Origin: Nannochloropsis oceanica
Taxonomy: Eukaryota > Sar > Eustigmatophyceae > Eustigmatales > Monodopsidaceae
Direction: 5' to 3'
Length of the DNA: 64,000 nt
NCBI GenBank assembly: GCA_004519485.1
Contig: CP038111.1
Span: forward strand, 62,001-126,000
Below the pieces are notes generated by a model, which was not told where the DNA came from, searched no databases, and saw only the letters and a list, made by a program, of their open reading frames with translations. The position numbers were made by a program, and so were the translations under genes. Below are positions 20,735-30,783 of this stretch, in pieces. Position 1 is the first letter of the stretch. Each line of letters begins with the position of its first letter.

Positions 20735-21583
20735 AAGAGGATGGAAAAGAAGAGGAATATAAGAGATGACGATGGAGATGTCTTGATAGGTTAGGTCGGA
20801 GAGAGGGAGGAAGGTGGGAGAGAAATCTTCTTTGCCGACGAGCGTGCGAGGTGCGAGGAGTCCGTGACGTAATGACAGGGAGTGGGCGCCAAGAGGCCCC
20901 TCTGTGTGTGTTGTGATTCGACACCAAAAAGACCTCGGGAGAGAGGAAGAAAAAGAAGAAAGAGGGCACTCGATAACATTGAGAGGGAGACAGAGGAAGG
21001 AGGACAGGACATGCAAGAAGAATAAATGAAGAACACAGACGCATGAACAGGGCTCTACAAGGGGCTGAGGCGGCAGACTTCGCGCACTTTACCCCCACCC
21101 CCCTTCCCTTCCATTTCCCCCACTTAAATGTGGCCCTCGATGACTGCCTTTCTTTCCAACTACTTGGGACCCACCCTCCCTCCATCCCTCCCTCCCTCCC
21201 TCCCTCCCTTTTTCCCAGCCTTCCTTCTTCCCTTTCTTCCTCTCCTCCCTCCAGGATGCCAGCGGCGTCTCCGTGCTTGGAAGCATGTGATCCATCCTCT
21301 TGTGGCCTTGACAAACCTAGAACACACGTAAGATTAAGAAAAACAAAACTGTGGGAGTCCGGGAATCTCATCGCACGGACAAGAGGAAAAACAAAACTCT
21401 CCATTTTCATCTCCCCCACCCCCAAAACAAATCATGCACACACAAGGGAGCAGCAGGACGCACAGTTTTGGCTGCTGCTCGTCTCACCTCAAGCCTTGTA
21501 CTTTATTATTGTTCTTTTTCACCCCCCCTTCCTATGTGCACATTGGTGCTTTCCCTACATTCCTTTCATCCCTCCCTCCCTCC
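20735..21583. other. Convergent intergenic region
   Basis: About 850 bp between convergent stops. It contains CCCT runs at 21175-21250 and 21570-21590 and long frames made only of low-complexity sequence. No gene is supported. Confidence 0.5.
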
Positions 21584-23193
21584 CTACTCAACCTTCCTTC
21601 TCGTCACACTTGTCGCCGTCGTCGTCGTTCGTGTCATTGTCCTCTCATCCACCACCATCTCCTCCATCCCTTCCTCCTTCCCACCCTCTTTCACCACCAG
21701 GGCATGATATGCCTGCACCGTCTCGTATTTTTCCACCGCTGTTGATACGACATGCCTCTTCTCTTTCAATCTCCGCACGACCGACCTCGGTGCCTCCTTC
21801 CCTCCCGCCTTCTGCAAGTACCACGCCGCAGCCATGACGGCCGCCCTTCCCCGTCCCCCCTTGCAATGGATAAAAACGCGCTTCCCCGGATGAGCCTTGA
21901 GGAAAGCTGCAATGAAATCCACGCCTTGGTGCACCTACGGACGGGAAGGAGGGAGGGAGGGAGGGAGGGTTGGTGAACGCTCGCAGGGAGCAAAGACCGC
22001 GACGGGGTTTTCCGGTATTGGCCCTGGGATTCTCTGCGAATGATACTCCCTGACGACAGTCTACAACCAACACCCTCTCTAAATGCACCCGGTGTCCAGG
22101 AGGTATTCAAAATAAAGAGTAGGGCAGGAGATGATTCCACCCTCGGAAGGAAGACGTGTAGGCAGAGGGGGAACGCTGTATGCCACGTCACTGATTCAGG
22201 TGTGCGGGTTTGCATAAGGAGGGGGGAAGAAGGGCTTGCGAATGGGGGGGGGTTGGGGGGGGCATCCACCTTCTTCGCTGTCCTTTCCACCACTAAATGC
22301 TTTGGCCCGGTGGGGGGGGAAGATAAGACGGGGAACAAAGAGGTAGACCTCGCTCTGTGTACGTACCTGCTCTAGAGTGGGAGCTGCCGTGTCTACGGTC
22401 GGCAAGTGCAGTTGTTCGACCCCATGTAGAGCATATTCCTCCAACGGCCCAGGGTATTCGATGGTCATGTTCACGACTGCGCCGATGTTGAACTCCTTGA
22501 CTAAGTGAGCCACATCCCAGGGCAAGGGGAGGGAGCCCTGTGGAGGGAGGAAGAGAGTTAAGGCGGCGAATTTCGTCACCGAAGTGATTTTTGATTATCA
22601 ATGTCATATTTCCTTGAGTCGTGCTCGCCCTCTTTTCCGCATCTCTTCATCTGACCTGACGCGCCGTCCACCACATATCCCTCCTACCCTCCCTTCCTTC
22701 CCTCCGACTCACTCACCATCACCACTTCCTCATCGATGATACTCGCGAAGGGCGTCAGAAATCTGTCTCCCCCTAGACCGGTCTTTCCCACCAACCAAAT
22801 GCAGGCCAATAGAGGGGGGTCCCATACATAGCGAATGAATAAACGCCCGAGGGGGTTATGCCTGTCTTTGTTCTTCCGGGCCAGGACAACAAAGATGGGG
22901 GAGTAGAGCCAAAAGAATGCGTATTGCAACGGGATATGCAAGAGGTACTGAATCGGATAAAACAAAAGCATCATCCATGGGATCTCGATGAGCGAGAAGA
23001 GGAGACCATGGGGGAAGGAGATCTGGAGGAAGCAGCAATTGATGAGGACGCATGGGAGGGCGGTCAGATAGGGGTGGTCGTGGGCAAAATAGAGGGAAAG
23101 GAGCCCGGATGCAAACATGCCCAGGAGGGCGACGCGGAGTGGGGCGATAGCTTGGGTGGTTGCGGCTTCGTTGCCTTGGCTTGTGGGAGCCAT
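21584..23193 (-). CDS. Membrane-anchored PTPMT1-like dual-specificity phosphatase
   Basis: Three exons (23193-22717, 22537-22367, 21934-21584) encode about 332 residues. The C-terminal half matches PTPMT1-type phosphatases: GSLPLPWDVAHL at the domain start, then GAVVNMTIEYPGP, LHLPTVDTAAPTLEQV and the P-loop HCKGGRGR with the catalytic Cys. Known members dephosphorylate phosphatidylglycerophosphate, the last step to phosphatidylglycerol and cardiolipin, or phosphoinositides. The first 159 residues, exon 1, form about three to four hydrophobic segments (for example the one containing LISLIEIPWMMLLFYP-like sequence) that join straight into the phosphatase with no linker. That architecture would hold the enzyme on a membrane. 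No ASAFAP-type signal is seen, so mitochondrion, ER and plastid all remain possible. The last residues are Thr/Arg rich and not conserved. Confidence 0.82.
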
Positions 23194-23945
23194 GGTGGCT
23201 TATACGGAGGGGTCGGGGGGCAATATATTAGGGCCTGTTTGATGAGGGATGGAAGCAATATGAGCAGGACAAGGAATGCCTATTGAAAGTGGAGGAAACT
23301 TGAAACTTGTCAAGGTTAATTTGGGGTGGGGATCCTGCAGTGCGCGTGGAGTGAGACATGCTCATACTCTAGGGGGGCCTAGCTGGCGGGGGCGTACGTG
23401 GGAATGTTGAGACGTAGCGTCGTGCTGCAGTGTAGTGTCTGGGGGGGTTGAAGGGGAGGTAAGGTCTACAAATTGGACGGCTCTCACACTTTCCTCGAGA
23501 TGCTGGTTTTCCTTGCCTCTTACAACAAAAAACAGTCCCATATTTCCATAGTTTAATGCGAACTTAACACACAGGAATGCCTCCAAGATGCCACGACAGA
23601 GCGCTTTTGCGCGAGCGCGGCTTCGTATCTTGTCTTGTTGGCGAGCCACACGCACCGACGCACGCTTTGCCCTGTTGCCGTGCCCTTGGGAGATGCTTGC
23701 TCGGAGCGCCGATAGGAGGGACACTTCACAAGCACAATGTGATCAACGAGGCAAATGACGAGTGATGAGGGTGCGCGCTGCGTGCGGTGGCTATTTAAAT
23801 GGCTTGTTGCCACACATCAACTTGGACTTGACGTACGCCTTCCCTTCCACATATGCATATAAACCACACAGCAAGGAACAACAACAACAGACACGACGAC
23901 AACAACTACAAAAAACGACGACGATCAGGGCTACGGCGTACTGCC
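23194..23945. other. Divergent intergenic region
   Basis: About 750 bp between head-to-head starts of the phosphatase and the mTERF gene. No conserved frame or RNA gene is visible. ACAACAACAGACACGACGAC-like sequence just before 23930 may be 5' leader of the mTERF gene. Confidence 0.5.
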
Positions 23946-25985
23946 ATGATGGTGAAGCTATCAAGAATAGGTAAGCTTAACTAGATTTGATCAGACTCCT
24001 TCCGGCCTTGCCTCCCTTCCCAATCTCGATCTCATACCGTCTCTCCCTTGCAACATCATTATCACACCCAAGTTGCATTCTTAGGTGTGATGCGGAAATC
24101 AAAGCGAAGGCCACCATCACTCCCGCCACTTCTGCCTCCCTTCGTAGTCCTCGCCGTGGTCCTCGCCTGCAGCCCTTTCCTTCTTGTACATGCCTTCCTC
24201 CGCATATCCTCTCCCTCCATTCTTTCTAACATAGCCTCTTCCTCTTTCCTCCGAATAAGACTACAAGCGATCACTACGTCTGATATGTGGCATTCCCCTT
24301 TAACCTCATCCTCTTCCTCGCATTCGTCCTCGTCCGCGTCTACCTTGTCTGTCTCCCCTGGTGCTATCTCTGTGCCACATACACCACCACCGCCGTCCTC
24401 CCAATTCATCGCCTCCGCCGCAGCCGTCGGCGCCGTCATTAGCTCTTCACAAACAGCCCCAGCGATCTCCCCACCATCAGCAGTCAGAAGAAGGGCGGTT
24501 CTTCCCCCCATCACTACCAAATCCCAACTCACGCTCCTGCAAGATCGTTGGCCTAACAACGCAGCCGCACCAACAGCAGGAGCTGCCACAGCAGCAGCCG
24601 CAGCAGCAGGAGGATCAGGAGCAGGAACAGCGCCGCCTGTTTTCAAGCGGAAAAAGGAATCACCGTCACAACAGCAGCAAAAGCAGAAACGGCGGCAGCA
24701 ACCCCCTGTCCCCCATACTCCGGCCATCAAAAATCTCGTCGCCCTCCTCTCCGACGAACTCCCCTCGCTCTCCCCTTCCCTCCTTCTCCCCCTCCTCCCC
24801 CCCTCCTTCCTCCATGATCCCGACATTGAGCAAGTCAGGATCCGCCTCCGCTTCCTCAAACAAGCCCTTCCTGGCGTCAATCTTTCCCAGGTGCTCCCTG
24901 AAGCCCCCCGTCTGCTCTCCTACCACGGCCCAAATGCCCCCGAAATGGAACGTCTAATCTCCGAGAGGTACCACCGCCTCATCAGCGTCACACAAAACAA
25001 ACAAGACGCCATCGCCTTGATAGAGGCAGCACCACGCGCCCTTTTATTGAGAGATTTCGATTCGCGGGTCCTGCCCTACCTGGAGCTCTTCACTTCCGCC
25101 CTTCCCGGCCTCAAACCCTCCTACCTCCTTGCCAAGCACCCAGTGCTGCTGAACAAGGGCATAAACTCCACCATCCTCCCCCGCCTCGCCGCACTTCCGT
25201 TTCTCCTTCCATCTTCCCTATCCCCCCTGTCTCCCAAGGACCTGGCCTCCTTGGTCCGCCCCTACCCCGCCCTTTTCACCCTCCCCCTCCCCTCCCTCTC
25301 CACCCGCCTCGCCTCCCTCTCCCTTCTCCTCCCCCCCTCTCTACTCCTCCCCACCCTTTGCCAGCATCCTCGCGCTTGGACTGCCGACCTGTCGGAGGTC
25401 ATTGCTCCCCAGCTCCACCTCCTCCTCGCCTCACTGGGCCCCACCACCACATCGTCCATCCTCCACCACCTCCCCTCCATCCTCTACCACCCACCCTCAG
25501 CGCTCACGCAGAAACTCGACCTCCTCTCCTCCCTCTTAGGGGGTTCTGTAGGTGGCGTGAACTTGCTGCTGTCCAAGAATCCCATGATCCTCGCAATGGA
25601 TGTGACGGCCAACGTGGCGCCCAAGTTGCGATTCGTCCGCTCGCTCTTCCCGGACCTGGAGGAGGATGACTTCGTGGCCCTCCTCGGGACGGAGGCAGGG
25701 AGTCAATGCCTGACCGCGGCCTTTGGGAGGCTGGGACGACTTTCATATTTAACGCAAGTTCGGCCGGGATTAAGCTTGGAGGAGGGCATGAAGCTGGTGG
25801 TGTGCCCGAGTGAGGAGCTGCGGCGGCTCTACCCGGGCTACGAGAATTTTTTAGAAGATCGGATCGAACCCCGTTTCCCCACATACACATGGGAGCAGTT
25901 GTGTGCGTTGCCGTTTGCCTTGCGGGAGCAGGCGCACGGGGAATTGCTGCATGGTGCGTATTCAAAAAACGGCGGAAGTAGGTGA
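23946..25985 (+). CDS. Plastid-targeted mTERF-family protein
   Basis: A 25-base first exon (23946-23970, MMVKLSRI plus one base) and a long second exon (24085-25985) join in frame to about 641 residues. If the small exon is wrong, translation would start at MRKSKRRP, 24090. A hydrophobic segment ending in LVHAF is the plastid-type signal. After a Ser/Ala/Gln-rich linker (about 60-240) come repeated leucine/proline helical units typical of mTERF proteins, such as RLRFLKQALPGVNLSQVL, PYLELFTSALPGLKPSYL and KLRFVRSLFPDLEEDDF, the last followed by RLSYLTQVRPGLSLEEGMKL. Family members bind organelle nucleic acid and act in transcription termination, RNA processing or ribosome assembly. Here plastid action is inferred from the signal. 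Several PSLSP stretches come from the CCCT repeat. Confidence 0.85.
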
Positions 25986-26228
25986 CGGACCCTGCTGGTG
26001 GGAAGGAGGAAAGAAGGCATAAAGGGAGGGAAGATAAGGAAGGTAAGTTGGAAATTGAAAAGAAATGTCCCATTCTAATTACAATGAGTGGTTTGAATAT
26101 CACACTGGAAAGAATTGGAGGGCGGGAAGGCTGAAACGGTAGAGCAGAAGGGTGAGTCCCTCCTTCCTTTCTTCCTTTCTTTCCTCGTCTGTGTTTTTCT
26201 GGATAGCAAGGCCTGAGGAGGACAGTCG

Positions 26229-26259
<31 letters not shown>

Positions 26260-26762
26260 CAGTAGCAGTAGACGTAATACTAGTACCACAGAGAGTTTGG
26301 GGACGACCCAAAAACTAACAACGCTAGAGAGAAAACAAAAGATAAGTAGAAGAGAGAACGAACCAAAGGAGGAAAAAAAAAAAAAAAGGAGCAAATTTTG
26401 CGCAAGTGCGGGTCCAAGTCACTTTTATGTGCTTGCGTCTGGCGTTCTTACGACTATAACTACTGGTGCTATAGCTTTCTCCCCCTTTCTGTGAACACAA
26501 TTGCCATTGCAGGTGCCGCTACAACTATTTCTCTTCTCACCATCTCGCTCCCTCTCTCCCATTCCATCCCTCTCCCTCTACCTCTCCTTCTCTTCTCCCC
26601 TCCTTCCCTTTTCCTCCCTCTTTCCTTGTCCACTTCTATCCTTAGCCCCCTCCTCCATATACCAGTATTAGATCATTTAAAATATTTCGCTAAGACAATT
26701 TGTTCACTCTCTCCTTCCCTCCCTCTCCCTCCCTCCCTCCCTTTCTCCCCTCCTCCCTGCTC
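25986..26762. other. Convergent intergenic region with CAG repeat
   Basis: About 780 bp between the mTERF and CSN4 stops. It contains a CAG/TAG triplet run (26230-26270) and a long pyrimidine-rich tract (26520-26760). No gene is seen. Confidence 0.5.
26230..26270. repeat. CAG/TAG triplet repeat, intergenic
   Basis: About nine CAG units are followed by CAGTAG units, in the 3' region between convergent genes. Confidence 0.8.
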
Positions 26763-29736
26763 CTATTCCGGAGCCAATAACTCCGGGTGTGATTTGCTCA
26801 CCTCCTCCAGTATTGCATTCACGCCTTGACATGCCGCCGCAATTTTTTGATCCCACCCCTGCAGTACTGCTGCCGCTTCTCCCTCCCTCCCACCCTCGAA
26901 AGTGAGGACCCCATCCACCTGATCGATGCAGCCTTTCAGCCTCCCTTCCCCGATCATTCTTGCGGCGATCTTCTCGGCTTGGCTCTCACTCACCTCCAGT
27001 AGGCGACCTAGTTCCGCGAAGCGGATGTTGTCGTACACCTGGGAGAGGAAGGGAGGGAGGGAAAAGGGTAGTGGGAGGGGAAGGAAGAATGAGGGAAATA
27101 AGTCCTCCTCTTTGCAGCTGGTTAAGGAATCAGAGAGTCAGGGAGGGAGGGAGGGAAGGAGGGAGGGAGGGACGATGGAAGGGAGGGAGGGAGGGAGGGA
27201 GGGAGGGAGGGAGGAAGGGAGGGACAGGGACGTGCCTTGCTAGCCGCCACCGTGTTGTGCTCCACGATGGCCTTCTCGAGGATGGTAAACCCGTCAGCCA
27301 ACTTGACGGTCTGGTGCCTTTGTAATGACTTGCCGAATTCACTCATCTCCGTCCGGGTCAGGATTTGCTCCATGTACATCTTCTCTAGGACCTTGGCATG
27401 AGCCTTGTGCTGCTCCAAGCTTTCCAGCGTCCCGGTGCGCTCGTCCTAAGGGGAGGAAGGTAGACGTGGGAGGTGAAGCGAGGGGGGGAGGAGTGGGAGG
27501 ATGAGAGAAGGGGACGCAGACAAAGATGGCAGCGAACAGAGTAGGAAAGCAACGGGAAAGAAGGAGCAGGGAGCGAGGGAGGGAGAGAGGGAGTGAGGGC
27601 ATGATACACCCTCCTTATGCAGGGACCTAGAGGATTCGACATTCGCCAACGCTGCAAGTCCGGCCTTCATACGAGGTCTGGCGAGCAGTAGCGACAGCAA
27701 CAACGGCAGCAACAGCAACGGCAGCAACAGCAACGGCAGCAACAGCAACGGCAGCAACAGCAACGGCAGCAACAGCAGCGACAGCAACAGCAACGGCAGC
27801 AACAGCAACGGCAGCAACAGCAGTAGCAACAGCAGCGACAGCAACAGCAACGGCAGCAACAGCAGCAGCAACAGCAGCGACAGCAACAGCAACGGCAGCA
27901 ACAACAGTAGCAACAGCAGCGACAGCAACAGCAACGGCAGCAACAGCAACGGCAGCAACAGCAACGGCAGCAACAGCAGCAGCAACAGCAGCAGCAACAG
28001 CAGCGACAGCAACAGCAACGGCAGCAACAACAGTAGCAACAGCAGCGACAACAACAGCAGCAACAGCAACAGCAACGGCAGCAACAACAGCAGCAACAGC
28101 AACAGCAACAGCAACAGGAGCAATAATTTAAATGACCCTTGCACTTTCTCTCATGGTGGAGTGCAGGGCCACCCACCTCATGCCCCCCGAAAATCACCGA
28201 CCGAGAAACACGAAAACCGACAAGGCCAAGGCCAATAGAAAGAGGAAACGAAAGAGAAAGGGGACAGACATAATGATGACATCATAACTCCTTCGTCACC
28301 CACCTTATGCAGCGTCCCTAGGATCCGAGACCGTTGAGGTCCGGCCTTGCCTAGAATGGCACACGTAACGGACTTTCCCAGAAGCAGCAACAGCTCCTCT
28401 GGCGGAATCTCGCGACGTGGGGCCTGGCTCAGCTCGTGGTATCGGAGGGCGGCTTCGAGAAATTTCCGGTTGGCGTCCAGGACCTTAGCGTAGGTAACGC
28501 GATAGCGTAGCTGAGGAGAAGGTGATGGGGGGGAGGGAGGGAGGAAGGAAGGGAAGGACGAGAGGGAGGAGGGAAATGTGGGTTTGTGGTACCAGAAAAC
28601 AGTGCGCACACGAAGCAAGGAGGAAGGAAGGGAGGAAGAGAGGGAGAGAGAGGGGGGGGGAGAGAGGGAGAGAGAGGGAGAGAGGGAGAGAGGGAGAGAG
28701 GGAGAGAGGGACCACCGCGCCGCACCTGGACCCAGTAGTCTGTGACGGCCTCCATAAGTCCACTTGCCCTATTCACGAATGCCTCCGCGTCTACCGCCTC
28801 GTCTTCCACCAAGTACGTCTCGGCGATCTTCACGTAGATCTCCGCCTTCTGGGCGTCGGAAAAAGTTCTTGAGACAGATTCGAGATTCAAGCCTGCGGGG
28901 AAGGGAAGGAGGGGGGGAGGGGGGGAGGGATGGGAGGGATGGGAGAGGCTATGTGTCAACTTTGATTCGACAGGCCAATTGCCGAATCAAAACATCCAAA
29001 CCCAATAAAAACTGATCGAGGAGAAAAAGGTAAAAGGGATCAAGGGAAGGACACCACCACTGACCTGCCAGCACTGTGGCCGCCTCTTTATAACTTCCTT
29101 CGGCCTTGAGAAAGTCGAACAAATATTCGCGAAAGGTCACATCCGCGTCCTCAAACACCTGGGCATGCCCCGCTCCTTTCTCAAGGGCGTACTCTGCCAC
29201 ATCTCTCAAGGCCTCTTTGTCTTCATTTTTGCTGCCTTTCGAGAGGGTAGCGACAGCTTCAGTCGCGAGGAACGACAGGACGCCCCGAGAGACTAGGGCG
29301 GGGACATCAGGAGAAAGCAAGTGGTCGATCAAGGCTTTGAGGGAGGTGCAGGAGGAGAAACGAGGGGTCTTGACCAGCGAGGTGATGAGCTCCTTGTACT
29401 TGGACGTTTGCCGCGTGGTCCGATCGGCTTGCCCGGCGAGGGCTTTGATCTAAGGGGCAGGGAGGGAAGGGAAGGATGGGATGGAGAGTGGGATGGAGAG
29501 AGAGGATGAGGGTATGGTCGGAATGGACGGTGTGGTGAACGAGGGACTTCAGCCATAAGCGTCCAGAACTGGCTTGCTTTCTATAAATGGCAGCCCACCT
29601 AACCATTGGCCAGAGGATGTAAGACTCGCGCATTGATACGCGCGAGGGGCGAGGCTACAGGGAGGAGGATGGAAGGAAGGGAGGGGCAGGGGAGGCATTC
29701 GCTTACCTCCGCGATGGCTGCCTGAATGTCCACCAT
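26763..29736 (-). CDS. CSN4: COP9 signalosome subunit 4 (PCI-domain protein)
   Basis: Six exons (29736-29707, 29449-29065, 28892-28726, 28510-28304, 27445-27236, 27038-26763) join to 424 residues, close to the roughly 406 of animal CSN4. Diagnostic stretches are AEIYVKIAETYLVEDEAVDA, LEAALRYHELSQ, KAGPQRSRILGTLHKDER, LADGFTILEKAIVEHN and the winged-helix part of the PCI domain, RFAELGRLLEVSESQAEKIA then IDQVDGVLTFE. CSN4 is part of the eight-subunit complex that removes NEDD8 from cullins and so regulates SCF-type ubiquitin ligases in nucleus and cytosol. Its neighbours give no functional link. Exon 1 is only ten codons. The fifth intron uses a GC donor. The fourth intron (27446-28303) holds a 450-bp microsatellite and an exon-4-like fragment. 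Confidence 0.94.
27039..27235 (-). other. GC-AG intron in CSN4
   Basis: Exon 5 must end after codons for AASK to continue into VYDNIRF, the alignment seen in other CSN4 proteins (SASK then LYNNI). The coding strand there reads AAG then GCACGT, so the donor is GC, paired with a normal CAG acceptor. The only nearby GT, four bases later, breaks the frame. Confidence 0.8.
27608..27672 (-). other. Exon-4-like fragment inside the CSN4 intron
   Basis: On the coding strand this reads KAGLAALANVESSRSLHKE, starting and ending like the 3' part of exon 4 (KAGPQRSRILGTLHK) and keeping the CTGCATAAGG end. The position of the donor GT reads GA. It looks like a diverged partial exon copy, 9 bases longer than its source. 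Confidence 0.4.
27680..28124. repeat. Microsatellite of CAG/CAA/CGG triplets in the fourth CSN4 intron
   Basis: About 445 bp built from interleaved AGCAACAGCAACGGC-type units with GCGAC variants. It is stop-free in several frames on both strands (leucine-rich on minus, Ser/Asn/Gly-rich on plus) but resembles no protein. It lies wholly within an intron. Confidence 0.88.
28620..28711. repeat. GA-rich GGGAGAGA repeat in the third CSN4 intron
   Basis: Repeated GAGAGGGAGA units, read as CCCTCTCT on the coding strand, sit just inside the donor of the intron between exons 3 and 4. Confidence 0.8.
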
Positions 29737-30265
29737 GGCTGTCGACCCACTGCAGCTCCTTCACGAGATTACGCCGACGGCTTATGATGTATGCGTTGGT
29801 GCATGGTGTATGTAATGGATGAGTGTGGTGGTTTTCAGTGTTAATTAACTAACATGGCGGGCGATGTTCCGTCTCACTGTTACGGAGAGCGCTTCCTCGC
29901 TCGTGGCACGCCTCCCCTCATTGTACAATCGACATGCATGTACTCCCTGGCAACATATATGTGGTGACTCTGTCGGTAGGGAGCAGCAGGATCGACATGC
30001 AATCCCTCCCCGCTTTCCGCAGCGCGTCTTGATGAAATTCTACAGACCCAAACGCAACCTCCCCCCTTCAATTTTTTCCTAGACTCCCGCCACGCCATGA
30101 CGCCCCACCTTGCCCTCCATGCACCACACCCACACACGCCACAGCCTTTCAATGACAACGAGGCAAATTTTCAGCCGAAGGGCTGGCCCTAGGCCATAGG
30201 GACCACAGGAGGAGGGACGGCGACGAGCACCCATGCTACAGCCATTTTCCCTGCTGTCCCTGCAG
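29737..30265. other. Divergent intergenic region and unresolved 5' end of the zinc-finger gene
   Basis: About 530 bp. An ATG at 29854 opens 38 codons and one at 30097 opens 31; both are closed by stops before the zinc-finger exon. The true first exon of the next gene is probably here but I cannot place it. Confidence 0.35.
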
Positions 30266-30783
30266 CTTCTCCAAAACCAGACGAGGAACCTGACGACGGC
30301 CCGTATGCAGTATGTGAAAATATCACGGTATACCGATGCAAGCGATGTGGTCTTGCCTTTTTCTCTTCCTATGTCCACCAAAGTCAGGGCTGGAGAACTC
30401 ATAGGCGCATGTGTGTGGAGCGGCAATGGCTCCAGTCCTTTCCACCCCTTCCTCCCCTTTCACTCGCTCTTGCTGCTGAAGCCATGACCCCTGGTACCGC
30501 CTCCTTCTTATCTTCATCCTCCTTGTTGTCCTCCCTCTCTTTCTCTACCCCATTTCCTTCTACCGATGCAGCGTCACCAGGATGGGGCGCGTTCTCTCTT
30601 GAGCGGTTGGACCAGCACCAGCATCATCACCAGCACCAGCACCAGCACCAGCAAATACTGTCGTCGGATTTACCTTCTTGTGCTTCTGACAGCCCAAGCG
30701 GTAGAACTAGCACCAGTGCCATGAGCACCACTAGCACCATGACCATACCCTCCTTAGCACCACGTCAATTCTCACACCACTAA
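30266..30783 (+). CDS. Probable C2HC zinc-finger protein, partial model
   Basis: A strong acceptor (pyrimidine tract then TGCAG at 30265) opens an exon in frame with YRCKRCGLAFF and, further on, GWRTHRRMC. The cysteines and histidine are spaced C-x2-C-x17-H-x3-C, with an extra His at the thirteenth position after the first Cys. This is close to, but longer than, the classical C2H2 finger. The exon continues through Ser-rich, then His/Gln-rich (HQHHHQHQHQHQQ) sequence to a TAA at 30781. The 5' exon is not identified: the same frame upstream is closed by a TAG at 30190, and no GT donor lies between the ATG at 30097 and that stop. The gene may also continue downstream by splicing. Nucleic-acid binding is likely but not shown. 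The gene is divergent from CSN4. Confidence 0.4.

Noticed and set aside
20568-21425. Long minus-strand open frame of 285 codons
   Set aside because: It lies over the last exon copy of the plus-strand gene and a CCCT-rich intergenic region; its sequence is Ser/Pro/Leu low complexity without a domain.
25504-26394. 296-codon minus-strand frame overlapping the mTERF 3' end
   Set aside because: Shadow of the mTERF coding strand plus polyleucine from the CAG repeat; no domain.
27680-28124. Considered as a CRISPR-like or satellite array
   Set aside because: Units are short degenerate triplets without spacers; it is a microsatellite.
27446-28144. Leucine-rich minus frame over the microsatellite
   Set aside because: Stop-free only because the triplet repeat lacks stops; it lies within the CSN4 intron.
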